Source: Enterococcus raffinosus
GTDB taxonomy: Bacteria > Bacillota > Bacilli > Lactobacillales > Enterococcaceae
Assembly (NCBI RefSeq): GCF_001886185.1
Contig: NZ_JXLA01000001.1
Coordinates: 124,001 to 188,000, forward strand
DNA: 64,000 nt
Direction of reading: 5' to 3'
Both the position numbers and the translations under genes were made by a program. This document shows positions 33,353-41,461 of the stretch, in pieces. The notes under the pieces were generated by a model. The model saw nothing but the letters and a program-made list of their open reading frames with translations, made no database searches and was not told the origin of the DNA. The first letter of the stretch is position 1. Each line of letters starts with the position of its first letter.

Positions 33353-33916
33353 TTGCTGGGAGAAAAATTAAAAGAACAACGAATGTCATTGGGATTGACC
33401 CAACAGGAGGTGGCGGAGCATCTTCATGTATCGCGCCAGACTATTTCAAATTGGGAGGTTGGACGGAACTTTCCAGATATTCCGATGATTATTTCCATCA
33501 GTGATTATTACCACATCTCTTTAGACGAACTGTTGAAAGGGGACGAACAATTGATGGATAAAATGAAGAAGGACGCGGAGCTTCTCAAACGCACTAAGCG
33601 GAGAAAAATCTTTGATGGGGTATTTGTGGGAGTATTGCTGCTGACGGTGGGATCGGCCTTTTTGATCAGCCGATTACCAGAAATTTCGAATCAAAAAGTC
33701 TGGGGCATGCTAGTCGTAGGTATCGTATTTATTTTTTCAATCGTGCGCTATTTTGTGGTCATTCCAAAAAGCGATGCGGTTAGCGGAATGCAGGCGCCAT
33801 TGGTCATACCGAAATCTTTCGGTGTAGGCTGGGCGATCAATCCTTACCATCCGTTAGGAAAAGTTCTGCTGATTGGGATCTTTGTAGCGATCGAAGTGAT
33901 GATCTTTCTTGGATAA
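33353..33916 (+). CDS. XRE-family regulator with membrane helices and DUF5808-like tail
   Basis: 187 residues, TTG start after AGGGGGAT. Residues 5-60 are an HTH_3 domain (LTQQEVAEHLHVSRQTISNWE). After a basic linker come three hydrophobic segments (about 85-103, 113-131, 168-186). VIPKSFGVGWAINPYHPLG resembles DUF5808. A membrane-tethered regulator or sensor; target unknown. TATAAT at 33246-33251 upstream. Confidence 0.75.
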   Translation: MLGEKLKEQRMSLGLTQQEVAEHLHVSRQTISNWEVGRNFPDIPMIISISDYYHISLDELLKGDEQLMDKMKKDAELLKRTKRRKIFDGVFVGVLLLTVGSAFLISRLPEISNQKVWGMLVVGIVFIFSIVRYFVVIPKSDAVSGMQAPLVIPKSFGVGWAINPYHPLGKVLLIGIFVAIEVMIFLG

Positions 33917-34039
33917 CTATGAGCTCTGTGGATCTGTTTACCAGCAGGTTCGCGGCGCTTTTTTTATTGTGTCGTATTGTTTTTCATTTTTGCGGCTGCG
34001 GAAGATCATCCCACCAGTAGCAAAAAGGGCGATCATTGG

Positions 34040-34329
34040 ATGATTAAGGTTGTCTTCACCTATCAAACGAAAAAGGAAGATCTACCGGAATTAATGGACA
34101 AGTTTGCTCAGTCTAGGAATGATCTGGCGTTTCAGTCGGAAGCTAACAAAGGTTTCTAAGGCCAGCGAGTGACGATGTCTATATCGTTTTAGATATCTAT
34201 TATGAATCTCGAGAAGCGTATGAGGAACGAACAAAATTTGAAAGAAGCCTATCTAAATGGAAGGATAGTTGGTTTTCGTCAGATAATAAGCATGAGGGAT
34301 TCAACGTCGAAGTTTTTGATGTACTGTAA
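34040..34329 (+). pseudogene. Frameshifted small ABM/Dabb-like monooxygenase gene
   Basis: From ATG 34040 one frame reads MIKVVFTYQTKKEDLPEL... to TAA at 34157. The frame shifted by -1 continues as RPASDDVYIVLDIYYESR to a TAA at 34329. The two halves together give about 97 residues of a ferredoxin-like quinol/antibiotic-biosynthesis monooxygenase fold. One base lost or gained near 34150-34160 explains it. No canonical slippery site is present, so a mutation or sequencing error is more likely than programmed frameshifting. Confidence 0.6.
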
Positions 34330-34339
34330 AACAACGAGG

Positions 34340-34372
34340 AAAGGACTAGCATAATTTGCTGGTCCTTTTTTT
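34340..34372 (+). terminator. Intrinsic terminator
   Basis: AAAGGACTAGCA / TGCTGGTCCTTT, 12-bp stem with one G-T pair, then T7. Confidence 0.85.
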
Positions 34373-34538
34373 GGTGGAATGAGGTTTTCCACTTGTTTTC
34401 GTCGATAAATGTAGCAATAGAACTACTTAAGTAAATTTCGACAGTTAGATAACTTTAATTATATATTCAAAAAAGAAAGAATAAAATGTATTTTTAATAT
34501 TTATTATATTTATAAGTGATTTTTAAGCAAAAATAATC

Positions 34539-34597
34539 TTGACAAAGCGGTAGTTTGCTAGTATATATTAATAAACTAGTGGTTGCTAGTTTATTAA
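34539..34597 (+). promoter_or_regulatory. Promoter with a 12-bp inverted-repeat operator
   Basis: TTGACA (34539-34544), 17 bp, TATATA (34562-34567). Immediately downstream TTAATAAACTAG-N6-CTAGTTTATTAA (34568-34597) is a perfect inverted repeat overlapping the expected transcription start. It serves the regulator/surface-protein operon and is a strong candidate repressor site or 5' mRNA hairpin. Confidence 0.65.
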
Positions 34598-34683
34598 TTG
34601 GTTAACTTTTAATTTGAAAGTAAATCAAAAATAAGTTTGGCGAGTTACATAGTCAGTAAAAGGAAATAAGGAGGAACCAAGAG

Positions 34684-35436
34684 ATGACAAAGATACTGTT
34701 ATTGAGTAAGAATCATACGGTTGAATCCAATCTTCAAACGATTTTAGAACGTATAAATGCTGAGTTTTATTGTTCTTCCAGCTTGTTTTATCAGGCGAAA
34801 GACTATCCGCATGTGATTCAATATTTTTCACTAATTATTATTTGCGATACGATTTCGAACGTGGAGCTTGCACAATACATACAGAGGATAAAGGATTGCG
34901 GCGTTCCAGTATTCAGAATGGGAAGCAAACGAAAGATCGCAGAAACAGAATTTGCTTGGCTGGATAATGAGATTGATTATTGGATCGAATCCGGAGATAG
35001 TGATTCTGAGATTATCGACAAGATCGCGCGAGCCAGCTTTTCCGCTATAAGTAATGCACAAATGAAGCAGGAGGAGACATTCTCAGATCAGAGCTATTCG
35101 AACTTTATCAATCGCTTATCTAAACGAGAGCTTCAGCTTTTGATGTGTCTGTATGAAGCCAATGGCAAGACCGTTTCAAGAGAGCTTTTATGTAAGAAAA
35201 TGTGGGAAATGGAAGTTTCGCACGCAAGGTTCTCTAATTTATCAGCGATCGCCAAACGTCTAAAGTTAAAAATGTTGGCTGCGGGAATTGATACAGAGGG
35301 ACTCGGTTCTAGTTGGGGGCAGGGATACTTTCTACAAGCGCCGCTGATAACTTTTTTGAGAAATAATGACTTCGACAATTATTGTAAGGCGATGTCTAGC
35401 CGTCCGGTTGCGACTGAAGTACAAGTAGATAATTAA
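34684..35436 (+). CDS. Response-regulator-like protein with winged-helix output domain
   Basis: 250 residues. Residues 1-120 look like a degenerate receiver (KILLLSKNH start, LIIICDTISN strand, GVPVFRMGSK) without the usual phospho-Asp triad. Residues about 150-235 are an OmpR/Trans_reg_C-type winged helix (LSKRELQLLMCLYEANG, VSRELLCKKMW, LSAIAKRLKLKM, QGYFL). No histidine kinase is adjacent. AAGGAGG site; 18 bp before the LPXTG protein gene, so it likely controls that operon. Confidence 0.75.
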   Translation: MTKILLLSKNHTVESNLQTILERINAEFYCSSSLFYQAKDYPHVIQYFSLIIICDTISNVELAQYIQRIKDCGVPVFRMGSKRKIAETEFAWLDNEIDYWIESGDSDSEIIDKIARASFSAISNAQMKQEETFSDQSYSNFINRLSKRELQLLMCLYEANGKTVSRELLCKKMWEMEVSHARFSNLSAIAKRLKLKMLAAGIDTEGLGSSWGQGYFLQAPLITFLRNNDFDNYCKAMSSRPVATEVQVDN

Positions 35437-35453
35437 AAAAGAGGAGTGAACGC

Positions 35454-37469
35454 ATGAAAAAGTTAGGGATGAAGCTGTTTGTTGGGTTGTTTTGCTGCAA
35501 TATCATTCTTTGGGGAATTCTTCCAGCCACGGTCTTTGCCGAAGAAAGTGGAAGCACAGCGCGAAGTGAGTCGGTGGAGACATGGATGCCCGATCCGAAT
35601 TTGCGAAAGGCTGTGGCTTATTATTTAGGTGGAATCAATCCAGAGGAGATAACCAAAGAGGCGATGGCTAATCTAGATATGCTGACATTCGATCAATATA
35701 CGTTAGATATTCCAGAAGATACGGTCGTTGATTTTACAGGTCTTGAATATGCGGGGGAGCTACTGACCTTTGATAGTACCTATGTCATCGCAAAAAATGT
35801 TCCGACGATTAAGGTGGCGGATCGCTCCTTGGTATATGTGATGCCGAACGTTTTGAAAAAACTGGAAACGACAGGCAGAGTCAGTCAATTAGACATCGGT
35901 AAAAGGTATGGAGAGGGTGTGCCGACCAGTGAGCTTATTGGTCTGGGTGAAGACATCCATCGTATGAATCCCGCGGACTCCCTTCGGATTTTTTCAAAAG
36001 ACATGGCAGACTTTTCTGCGATTGGGATCCAATCAGAAGCGTTGACGGATACAAATTATGCGGAATTTGTCACGCAGACTCAATTAGTCCTGCCTGATTT
36101 AAAAGTGGAAAAAGACCATACAGGAAAAGTTTTGTATACACAGGATGCTCTGAAAGACTTCCGAGGAAACTCGCTGCTTTCATCAGTGGCTACTACAATG
36201 CCGACTACGGTTCAGTATTTAGATGAGAACAAAGAATACATTGACTATCCGTTCTTCGATTATACAGATGAAGGAATGGAATTCGAGAATATACCGGAAG
36301 AGGCTGCTTATGTTTATATTGATTTTGCGCGTATTCCGACACGTCTATCAAATAATGCCAATACAAGAGCGCTCAATTATGATCTGTACAGTCTCAACGC
36401 GTTGATTCCTATTGTAAGATTCCAACCAGGAGCAGACGTGACAGTAAAGTATCAGGATGAGGAAGGTGAAACACTCGCTGATGACGAAATACTGAGCGGA
36501 AATATCGGTGAAAATTACACCTCTGAAAAAAAAACGATTACAGGCTACACCTTTAAAGAAGTACAGGGAAACCCGACTGGGCCATTTACCGACCAGCCGC
36601 AGACGGTGACCTATATCTATACAAAATCACCAGTACCAGCAGCAGATGTCACTGTCAAATACCAAGATACAAACGGGAAGACGCTCGCTAATGATGAGAA
36701 ACTGAGCGGAAATATCGGTGAAAATTATACCTCTGAGCAAAAAACGATTACAGGCTACACCTTTAAAGAGGTGCAGGGAAGTCCAACCGGGCCATTTACC
36801 CCTCAGCCACAGACAGTGATCTACGTGTATACGAAAAACGCGGCCAATACATCCAGTGTGACCGTTCATTATCAAGATGAGGCCGGGAAATCACTCGCTG
36901 ACACAGTAACCTTAACAGGAAAGGTTGGAGAAACCTATTCTTCTGAACAAAAGAAAATTACTGGTTATAATTTCAAAGAAGTACGAGGGAATCCAAAGGG
37001 GCAGTTCACAACCGAAGCGCAAACAGTGACCTATGTTTACACACAAGCTGCAAGCAAGAAGTCAACGGTAATTGCAAAATACCAAGATGAAAAAGGCAAC
37101 AAGCTTGTCGATGAGGTCGTTCTAACGGGTACAATAGGAGATAGCTACAAAACAGAGCAAAAGAAAATTGACGGCTACACCTTCAAGGAAGTTCAGGGAA
37201 CACCAGAAGGAAAATTCACAGAGACGCCACAATCAGTAGTCTACATCTATACGAAGAAAAACTCTGCTGCGACGGATGATCCAAGTTCACCAACTGGAAA
37301 TACAGTGATTCATTCAGTCCACACCAGCTATAGTAATGGTACCGCAGCGAAAGCCCTACCAAATACAGGAGAAGAGACAACAGTTTCTCGTGTATTAACT
37401 TTAGCAGGGATCGTATCAATCCTTGCTTTAGGAAGCGGTGTAGTTGTTTGGAAAAGAAAGAAAGCGTAA
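35454..37469 (+). CDS. LPXTG-anchored MucBP-repeat surface protein
   Basis: 671 residues. Signal peptide ending near TVFAEE (about 29). The N-terminal 300 residues begin with an internalin-like cap (MPDPNLRKAVAYYLG) and show weak LRR-like periodicity. Four MucBP repeats of about 65-70 residues follow (about 325-600), each with VKYQD, GENYTSE, ITGYTFKEVQG, PQTVTYIYTK. Sortase signal LPNTGEE, a hydrophobic helix and KRKKA tail close it. Binds mucin-type glycans in characterised relatives. Co-transcribed with the regulator. Confidence 0.92.
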   Translation: MKKLGMKLFVGLFCCNIILWGILPATVFAEESGSTARSESVETWMPDPNLRKAVAYYLGGINPEEITKEAMANLDMLTFDQYTLDIPEDTVVDFTGLEYAGELLTFDSTYVIAKNVPTIKVADRSLVYVMPNVLKKLETTGRVSQLDIGKRYGEGVPTSELIGLGEDIHRMNPADSLRIFSKDMADFSAIGIQSEALTDTNYAEFVTQTQLVLPDLKVEKDHTGKVLYTQDALKDFRGNSLLSSVATTMPTTVQYLDENKEYIDYPFFDYTDEGMEFENIPEEAAYVYIDFARIPTRLSNNANTRALNYDLYSLNALIPIVRFQPGADVTVKYQDEEGETLADDEILSGNIGENYTSEKKTITGYTFKEVQGNPTGPFTDQPQTVTYIYTKSPVPAADVTVKYQDTNGKTLANDEKLSGNIGENYTSEQKTITGYTFKEVQGSPTGPFTPQPQTVIYVYTKNAANTSSVTVHYQDEAGKSLADTVTLTGKVGETYSSEQKKITGYNFKEVRGNPKGQFTTEAQTVTYVYTQAASKKSTVIAKYQDEKGNKLVDEVVLTGTIGDSYKTEQKKIDGYTFKEVQGTPEGKFTETPQSVVYIYTKKNSAATDDPSSPTGNTVIHSVHTSYSNGTAAKALPNTGEETTVSRVLTLAGIVSILALGSGVVVWKRKKA

Positions 37470-37475
37470 GAATGT

Positions 37476-37529
37476 AAAAAAATCAGGAGAAGTTCCGACG
37501 AACGGGTCGAAGCTTCCTCTGATTTTTTA
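37476..37529. terminator. Bidirectional terminator
   Basis: AAAAAATCAGGAGAAG paired with CTTCCTCTGATTTTTT (one bulge), with an inner CGACG/CGGGTCG region. Lies between convergent genes. Confidence 0.75.
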
Positions 37530-38144
37530 TTTTGGTTTCACACGATAAATCTGGTCGAACTGTTTGATATGATTTTTTAAGTGTGCGATGTTTTGCTGCT
37601 CCAACTCAGGCTGAATGTCGCAGCGACGAATGAGAAAATTCAGCGGAGCGTAAAAGTGCATCGCGGTCGTATAGGGATCCGTTTGAATAAAAACACCTTG
37701 TTGAATCAAATCGGTAAAAAGAGCTGTCAGATGCTTCATAGGTGTTTCGAAGAATAATTCATTGTACAGGTCGCCAGCGTATTGATTGGTATGCTGCTCT
37801 GTGATCAGCAGTTTCCTGAATTTAGAGGCGGTATCATCCTTTAAGTAGTATTTGAAGGCATCTACATACATTTCTGTCAGCTCTTCGATTGGTGTATCGA
37901 CGTACATGTCTGCTGCATCTACTGTTAATGGCAAAGCGTAAGTATTGTTTGCTGCCTTTAGAATCTTTGCTACCTCAACGAGAATCGTATCGAAAATCTC
38001 CTGTTTGCTTCTATAATGGTTATACAGTGAGCTGTCCTTGATCCCCACCGCATGAGCGATTTCTTTTACAGATACGCCATCAAAACCATGTTCAGAAAAG
38101 AGCGTTAAGGCCTCGTGCCATATTCGTTCTTTTGTATTATTTAT
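37527..38144 (-). CDS. TetR-family regulator, apparent AUA start
   Basis: About 206 residues. An N-terminal TetR HTH is clear: RIWHEALTLFSEHGFDGVS, VKEIAHAVGIKDSSLYNHY, KQEIF. The only good ribosome site, AAGGAGG (38153-38159), is 8 bases before an ATA codon at 38144. The nearest in-frame TTG (38162) overlaps that site and has none of its own; an ATG at 38204 would add a hydrophobic tail foreign to TetR proteins. The C-terminal ligand domain gives no hint of its inducer. Divergent neighbours are the VOC genes to the right, about 1.2 kb away. Confidence 0.8.
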   Translation of the reverse strand: MNNTKERIWHEALTLFSEHGFDGVSVKEIAHAVGIKDSSLYNHYRSKQEIFDTILVEVAKILKAANNTYALPLTVDAADMYVDTPIEELTEMYVDAFKYYLKDDTASKFRKLLITEQHTNQYAGDLYNELFFETPMKHLTALFTDLIQQGVFIQTDPYTTAMHFYAPLNFLIRRCDIQPELEQQNIAHLKNHIKQFDQIYRVKPK

Positions 38145-38428
38145 GGTTAGTTCCTCCTTCAAGAGCGTTGTGAAAAATATTATAATTAAAATTAATTTGG
38201 TCAATCGGTATTTGTAATTTCAATGATGAGTTAACATTGATGTCGTGAATACAAAGAAGCGGATGCGTTTAATATCATATATACTAATAATTTTTTGGCT
38301 TGTCAATGGGGAGTGAAGGAGGGGAATTATGGAATTATTTGATTTTATCAGCTATTTATAAGGAATTCCTTCACAAATAAGAACGTAAAAACGCGCAGGA
38401 AATCCGAGCATTCCCACGCGTTTATTTG

Positions 38429-39316
38429 TTATCTATCTGGATAAAGATTAGCTTCAATTTCTGCACGTTGATCCGCCAAAAACGGCGGCAGTACAAAGTT
38501 CTCTCCTAAAGTTTCCAAGGGTTCATCAATCGTAAAGCCAGGGGACACAGTAGCGAACTCCATCCGATTTCCCCCAGGTTCCCGAATATATAGACTTTTG
38601 AAGTAGCCGCGGGAGATCATCTTTTCGATCTGCCAGCCTTGCTTTTCAGCTCTGCGATAAAGTTCATCTAATGCTGCTTCATCATCAACCGCAAAGGCAA
38701 TGTGATCCACACTGCCTCGTCCCATCCGACTCGCCTCATCTGTGGTCGTAGGCAAAATCTCAAGAAAGTCCGTGTCATTCAACTGGATGCGCTGGTCAAA
38801 CGTCTGCCAGCTCAGAAAAGCTTCGAAAAATTCACTCGTCGCTTTTGGTTCACGAACATGGAGCTGACTAGAATTTAAACCCAAAATCTGTTTATCAACT
38901 GGAACCTCATTTTTAACCTGATGGTCCACCTCTAATGGCGGCAAATCCGTTTGTGTCAAAACAATCGATACATCATCGGCATCCACGAAGCGCAGCTGGC
39001 GATCACTGACGGTATAAGCCACATGATAACGGGCCAAGCGCTCTTGCCAAAAAGCCAGACTATTCTTCGGAAGCTTCAACCCAATCGTTGAGATAAATTG
39101 TTGGTTGTCATAGCGGTGCCCCAGATGCGGCACCACAAAAAAGGTCACGACACTGCCAGGCGAACCTTGATAATCTCCATAATAATAATGCAGCATGCGA
39201 TGATTCTCCTGATTGACGGTATTCTTAACAAAGCGCAGTCCTAGAACTTCTGTATAAAAGCGGACATTCTCGCTTCGATCTTTGGTTAGTAATGAGATGT
39301 GGTGAAAAGCGGACAT
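38429..39316 (-). CDS. VOC-family ring-cleaving dioxygenase/glyoxalase (MhqA/MhqO-like)
   Basis: 295 residues from the ATG at 39316 (AGAAGGTG site, 5-base spacing). Two vicinal-oxygen-chelate modules: HHISLLTKDRSENVRFYTEVLGLRFVKNTV in the first (parts), and VDHIAFAVDDEAALDEL with GGNRMEFAT in the second. His and Glu metal ligands are in place. MhqA/MhqO-type enzymes handle quinones or related electrophiles in Bacillus. Divergent from a second VOC gene with shared CTTA-N7-TAAG sites between. Confidence 0.85.
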   Translation of the reverse strand: MSAFHHISLLTKDRSENVRFYTEVLGLRFVKNTVNQENHRMLHYYYGDYQGSPGSVVTFFVVPHLGHRYDNQQFISTIGLKLPKNSLAFWQERLARYHVAYTVSDRQLRFVDADDVSIVLTQTDLPPLEVDHQVKNEVPVDKQILGLNSSQLHVREPKATSEFFEAFLSWQTFDQRIQLNDTDFLEILPTTTDEASRMGRGSVDHIAFAVDDEAALDELYRRAEKQGWQIEKMISRGYFKSLYIREPGGNRMEFATVSPGFTIDEPLETLGENFVLPPFLADQRAEIEANLYPDR

Positions 39317-39334
39317 TGCGGCACCTTCTTTTTG

Positions 39335-39488
39335 CTTACTTTTGATAAGTATATTTGGTAAAGGACTATTCCGCAAGTGAAGCGACTCCAATGACTAACC
39401 AATCAATCTAAAGCTAGGCATGAAACTTCACTTACTAATAGTAAGGTGTTAAGGTGAGCGTAAGAAGTTGATAAGGAGATACTTATTC
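39335..39488. promoter_or_regulatory. Divergent VOC control region with CTTA-N7-TAAG sites
   Basis: CTTACTTTTGATAAG (39335-39349) and the near-perfect palindrome CTTACTAATAGTAAG (39431-39445) lie between the two VOC genes; GATAAGGAGATACTTATT at 39469-39486 is a reversed relative. The first matches the site in front of the LLM oxidoreductase at 14 of 15 bases. Confidence 0.5.
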
Positions 39489-39502
39489 AGGAGGTTTTTA
39501 TT

Positions 39503-40363
39503 ATGACAGTTATTATCCCGACCTTTCAATTAAGCGCAGCCGCTCACATTGGACGTGTCGCTTTAAAAGTAGTAAATTTAGAAAAAATGACTAATTTTTA
39601 TCAAGAGGTGATCGGGTTGCAGGTGATCGAACAAAGTGCTAGTCAAAGTACCTTAGGTGTTGGAGCGACTCTATTATTAGAGCTACATAAGGTGGAGGCG
39701 CCACTGCCTTTGACCCCTAAAACAGGCTTGTATCATGTAGCCTTTTTACTGCCAAATCGAAAAGCTTTAGGAAATGCCTTGCTGCACTATTTGAAGGAGA
39801 AGGCTCCTTTGATCGGTGCTGGTGATCACGGCTATAGCGAAGCGCTCTATCTAAACGACCCAGAAGGAAATGGGATCGAAGTGTATTATGACAAACCGCA
39901 AAGTGACTGGGACATTCGTGCGGATGGTGAGATCGTCGGTGTGACTCTCGAAATGGATGCAGAAGCAGTGATTGCGGCTGGCGACGGCACATGGACAGGA
40001 TTTCCCATTGGAACAACGGTTGGACACGTTCATCTAAAAGTGGCGGATCTGATACAAACAGAAAAATTCTTCACCGAAGCTTTAGGTTTGTCCCTAAAAA
40101 ACAATTTCGGCAATCAAGCCAAATTTTTCGCTACCGGTGATTACCATCACCATATCGGCTCCAATGTCTGGTTAGGAAAAAATATTCCAGCGATGACAGA
40201 GCAAGACTTGGGCTTAGAGTATTTCAGCTTCTCCGTACCCAATCAAGCTGAGCTGGATCGCTTGGAAGAGCATTGGAAAAACAAGCTAGAATATACAAAG
40301 AACGAAGACGGCAGTTTGGTAGTCGTTGATCCAAATGGAATCACGATAAAGTTTGAGAAATAG
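39503..40363 (+). CDS. CatE-like extradiol dioxygenase / VOC protein
   Basis: 286 residues, two VOC modules: HIGRVALKVVNLEKMTNFYQ and GLYHVAFLLPN, GNGIEVYYD; then GHVHLKVADLIQTEKFFTEALG, GDYHHHIGSNVW and PNGITIKFEK. The order matches CatE/catechol-2,3-dioxygenase of Bacillus (His-His-Glu iron site in the second half). Opens catechol-type rings. AGGAGG site. Probably co-regulated with the divergent VOC gene. Confidence 0.86.
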   Translation: MTVIIPTFQLSAAAHIGRVALKVVNLEKMTNFYQEVIGLQVIEQSASQSTLGVGATLLLELHKVEAPLPLTPKTGLYHVAFLLPNRKALGNALLHYLKEKAPLIGAGDHGYSEALYLNDPEGNGIEVYYDKPQSDWDIRADGEIVGVTLEMDAEAVIAAGDGTWTGFPIGTTVGHVHLKVADLIQTEKFFTEALGLSLKNNFGNQAKFFATGDYHHHIGSNVWLGKNIPAMTEQDLGLEYFSFSVPNQAELDRLEEHWKNKLEYTKNEDGSLVVVDPNGITIKFEK

Positions 40364-40395
40364 ACGCTCTATCTTTTAGTGGAAAGTTAATACAC

Positions 40396-40445
40396 ACAAA
40401 TAAAACCATAGGTACTGGAGAATCAGTGTCTAGGGTTTTATTTGT
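40396..40445 (+). terminator. Terminator after the CatE-like gene
   Basis: ACAAATAAAACC...GGTTTTATTTGT, 12-bp outer stem with further pairing inside. Confidence 0.7.
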
Positions 40446-40465
40446 ATTATTCTATTTTGTGCCAA

Positions 40466-40618
40466 TTATTTCGATAATGGGCGGCCTCGTCTGTTTTGTG
40501 TATGAGGGATACTTTTCTTTCCCGTCACTTTATTTTTTGAGTGTTGTTTGGAATGTTCAAAGGCCCTCTTTTTCTTTTCATGAAGAAGGTCCTCCAGCTT
40601 CACTTTTTGATTAGTCAT
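40466..40618 (-). CDS. Small basic unrecognised protein
   Basis: 50 residues, starting at ATG 40618 behind GAAAGGAGG, an excellent ribosome site. Sequence is Lys/Arg/His-rich (LEDLLHEKKKRAFEHSK; NRRGRPLSK at the end), with no membrane segment. GRP near the end resembles an AT-hook core, so DNA or RNA binding is possible (inference). It shares orientation with the CD3324-like gene upstream. Confidence 0.55.
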   Translation of the reverse strand: MTNQKVKLEDLLHEKKKRAFEHSKQHSKNKVTGKKSIPHTQNRRGRPLSK

Positions 40619-40745
40619 GAGCGCTCCTCCTTTCAGCAAAAATCGCAGCTAGCAGTCAGCCATTCATTTCATCTGAATCAAATCCTCTCATTGTACTATC
40701 TTTAGTATAAAGGAGAGAAGCGCAGACGGAGGAACACCCTTTTCT

Positions 40746-40780
40746 ATAAAAAAAGAAAGAGCCTGCAAAAAGCTCTTTCT
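40746..40780 (-). terminator. Terminator of the CD3324-like gene
   Basis: AGAAAGAGC / GCTCTTTCT, 9-bp stem, then T7 on the minus strand, overlapping the stop codon. Confidence 0.85.
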
Positions 40781-41055
40781 CAACATTGTTTTCTGATTGT
40801 ACGAATGATCCGTTGGATACTTTTGATATCCAGATAATAGCTATCAGCAAGCTCGCGCGTACTTTTTCCCATCAGATGTTCCTGATAGATTTGCTGGTTT
40901 CTTTGCCGCAGCATGTCTTTACTCGCGGTTTTGCTGCCCCAAGGTAAGCGCTCCTGTGGCTTCTTTGGGATATAAAGGATCGTACCATTAACATATTTTT
41001 GGATCTCTTTTACGATTTCCTCTGGTAGAAGTTCGAATGCGTTTTGATAAGCCAT
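40780..41055 (-). CDS. CD3324-family / Mor-like HTH protein
   Basis: 91 residues. LLPEEIVKEIQKYVNGTILYIPKK is the family opening (shown as its key part ending in GTILYIPK), followed by an HTH with TRELADSYYLDIKSIQRIIR at about 64-86. These small DNA-binding proteins occur in Firmicutes, often beside mobile or accessory genes. A tiny leader ORF with a hairpin lies upstream, hinting at translational or transcriptional control. Confidence 0.78.
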   Translation of the reverse strand: MAYQNAFELLPEEIVKEIQKYVNGTILYIPKKPQERLPWGSKTASKDMLRQRNQQIYQEHLMGKSTRELADSYYLDIKSIQRIIRTIRKQC

Positions 41056-41127
41056 CTTTTGTCCTCCTAAGAATAATAAAATTTAGGATTCAGCAAAAGC
41101 TCTTCAAGCATTCCTGCCAAGCTTTTG

Positions 41128-41157
41128 CTAGGCTTTAATAATAATTACTCCCATCAT
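41128..41157 (-). CDS. Very short leader peptide upstream of the CD3324-like gene
   Basis: Nine residues, MMGVIIIKA, ending in TAG at 41128, behind AGAAAGGAG, a nearly perfect ribosome site. AGCAAAAGCT (41093-41102) and AGCTTTTGCT (41121-41130) form a 10-bp hairpin whose first arm overlaps the leader stop. Three Ile codons precede Lys-Ala-stop. The arrangement looks like a ribosome-stalling or attenuation leader. Confidence 0.45.
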   Translation of the reverse strand: MMGVIIIKA

Positions 41158-41160
41158 AAT

Positions 41161-41347
41161 GCTCCTTTCTGGTACTAGGTTTATTTTAGCATATTGGGGT
41201 TTATAAAATAGGCTATCATTTAATAAACGGGAGATTATTCATCAAAATCAATCTGTGTTTTATAATTTTTTTGATGTTTCCTATACTTCTACTTCATTCC
41301 ATATCTTTATTGAGTTGTTTTTCTTAAGTAAGTATAATTGAATAAAA
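41161..41347. other. Intergenic region between the CD3324-like unit and the defence island
   Basis: AT-rich. It contains the extended -10-like TGCTAAAAT for the minus-strand unit and a plus-strand promoter TTGAGT (41310-41315), 17 bp, TATAAT (41333-41338). The drop in GC here marks the probable left edge of acquired DNA. Confidence 0.45.
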
Positions 41348-41461
41348 ATGGCGGTGAAAAATGTGCAAACAACTGATTATATAAATTGGTGGGAAGAGAA
41401 TAAAGAAAATAGTTTAGAAGATGTAAAAACGACTTTTTTATATAAGGAGGTAATAGTTTGA
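41348..41461 (+). CDS. Small ORF coupled to the rloC-like gene
   Basis: 37 residues: MAVKNVQTTDYINWWEEN then KENSLEDVKTTFLYKEVIV. Its TGA overlaps the TTG start of the next gene by four bases (41458-41461). The start lies about 10 bases after the -10 box at 41333-41338, so the mRNA would be nearly leaderless. No family recognised. Tight coupling suggests an antitoxin-like or regulatory partner (inference). Confidence 0.45.
   Translation: MAVKNVQTTDYINWWEENKENSLEDVKTTFLYKEVIV

Noticed and set aside
34139-34165. Programmed -1 frameshift in the small monooxygenase gene
   Set aside because: No X-XXY-YYZ slippery sequence, pseudoknot or upstream ribosome-like motif is visible.
40426-40614. Plus-strand hydrophobic 62-codon ORF
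   Set aside because: It starts inside the terminator of the CatE-like gene and opposes the small basic gene at 40466-40618, which has the better ribosome site.
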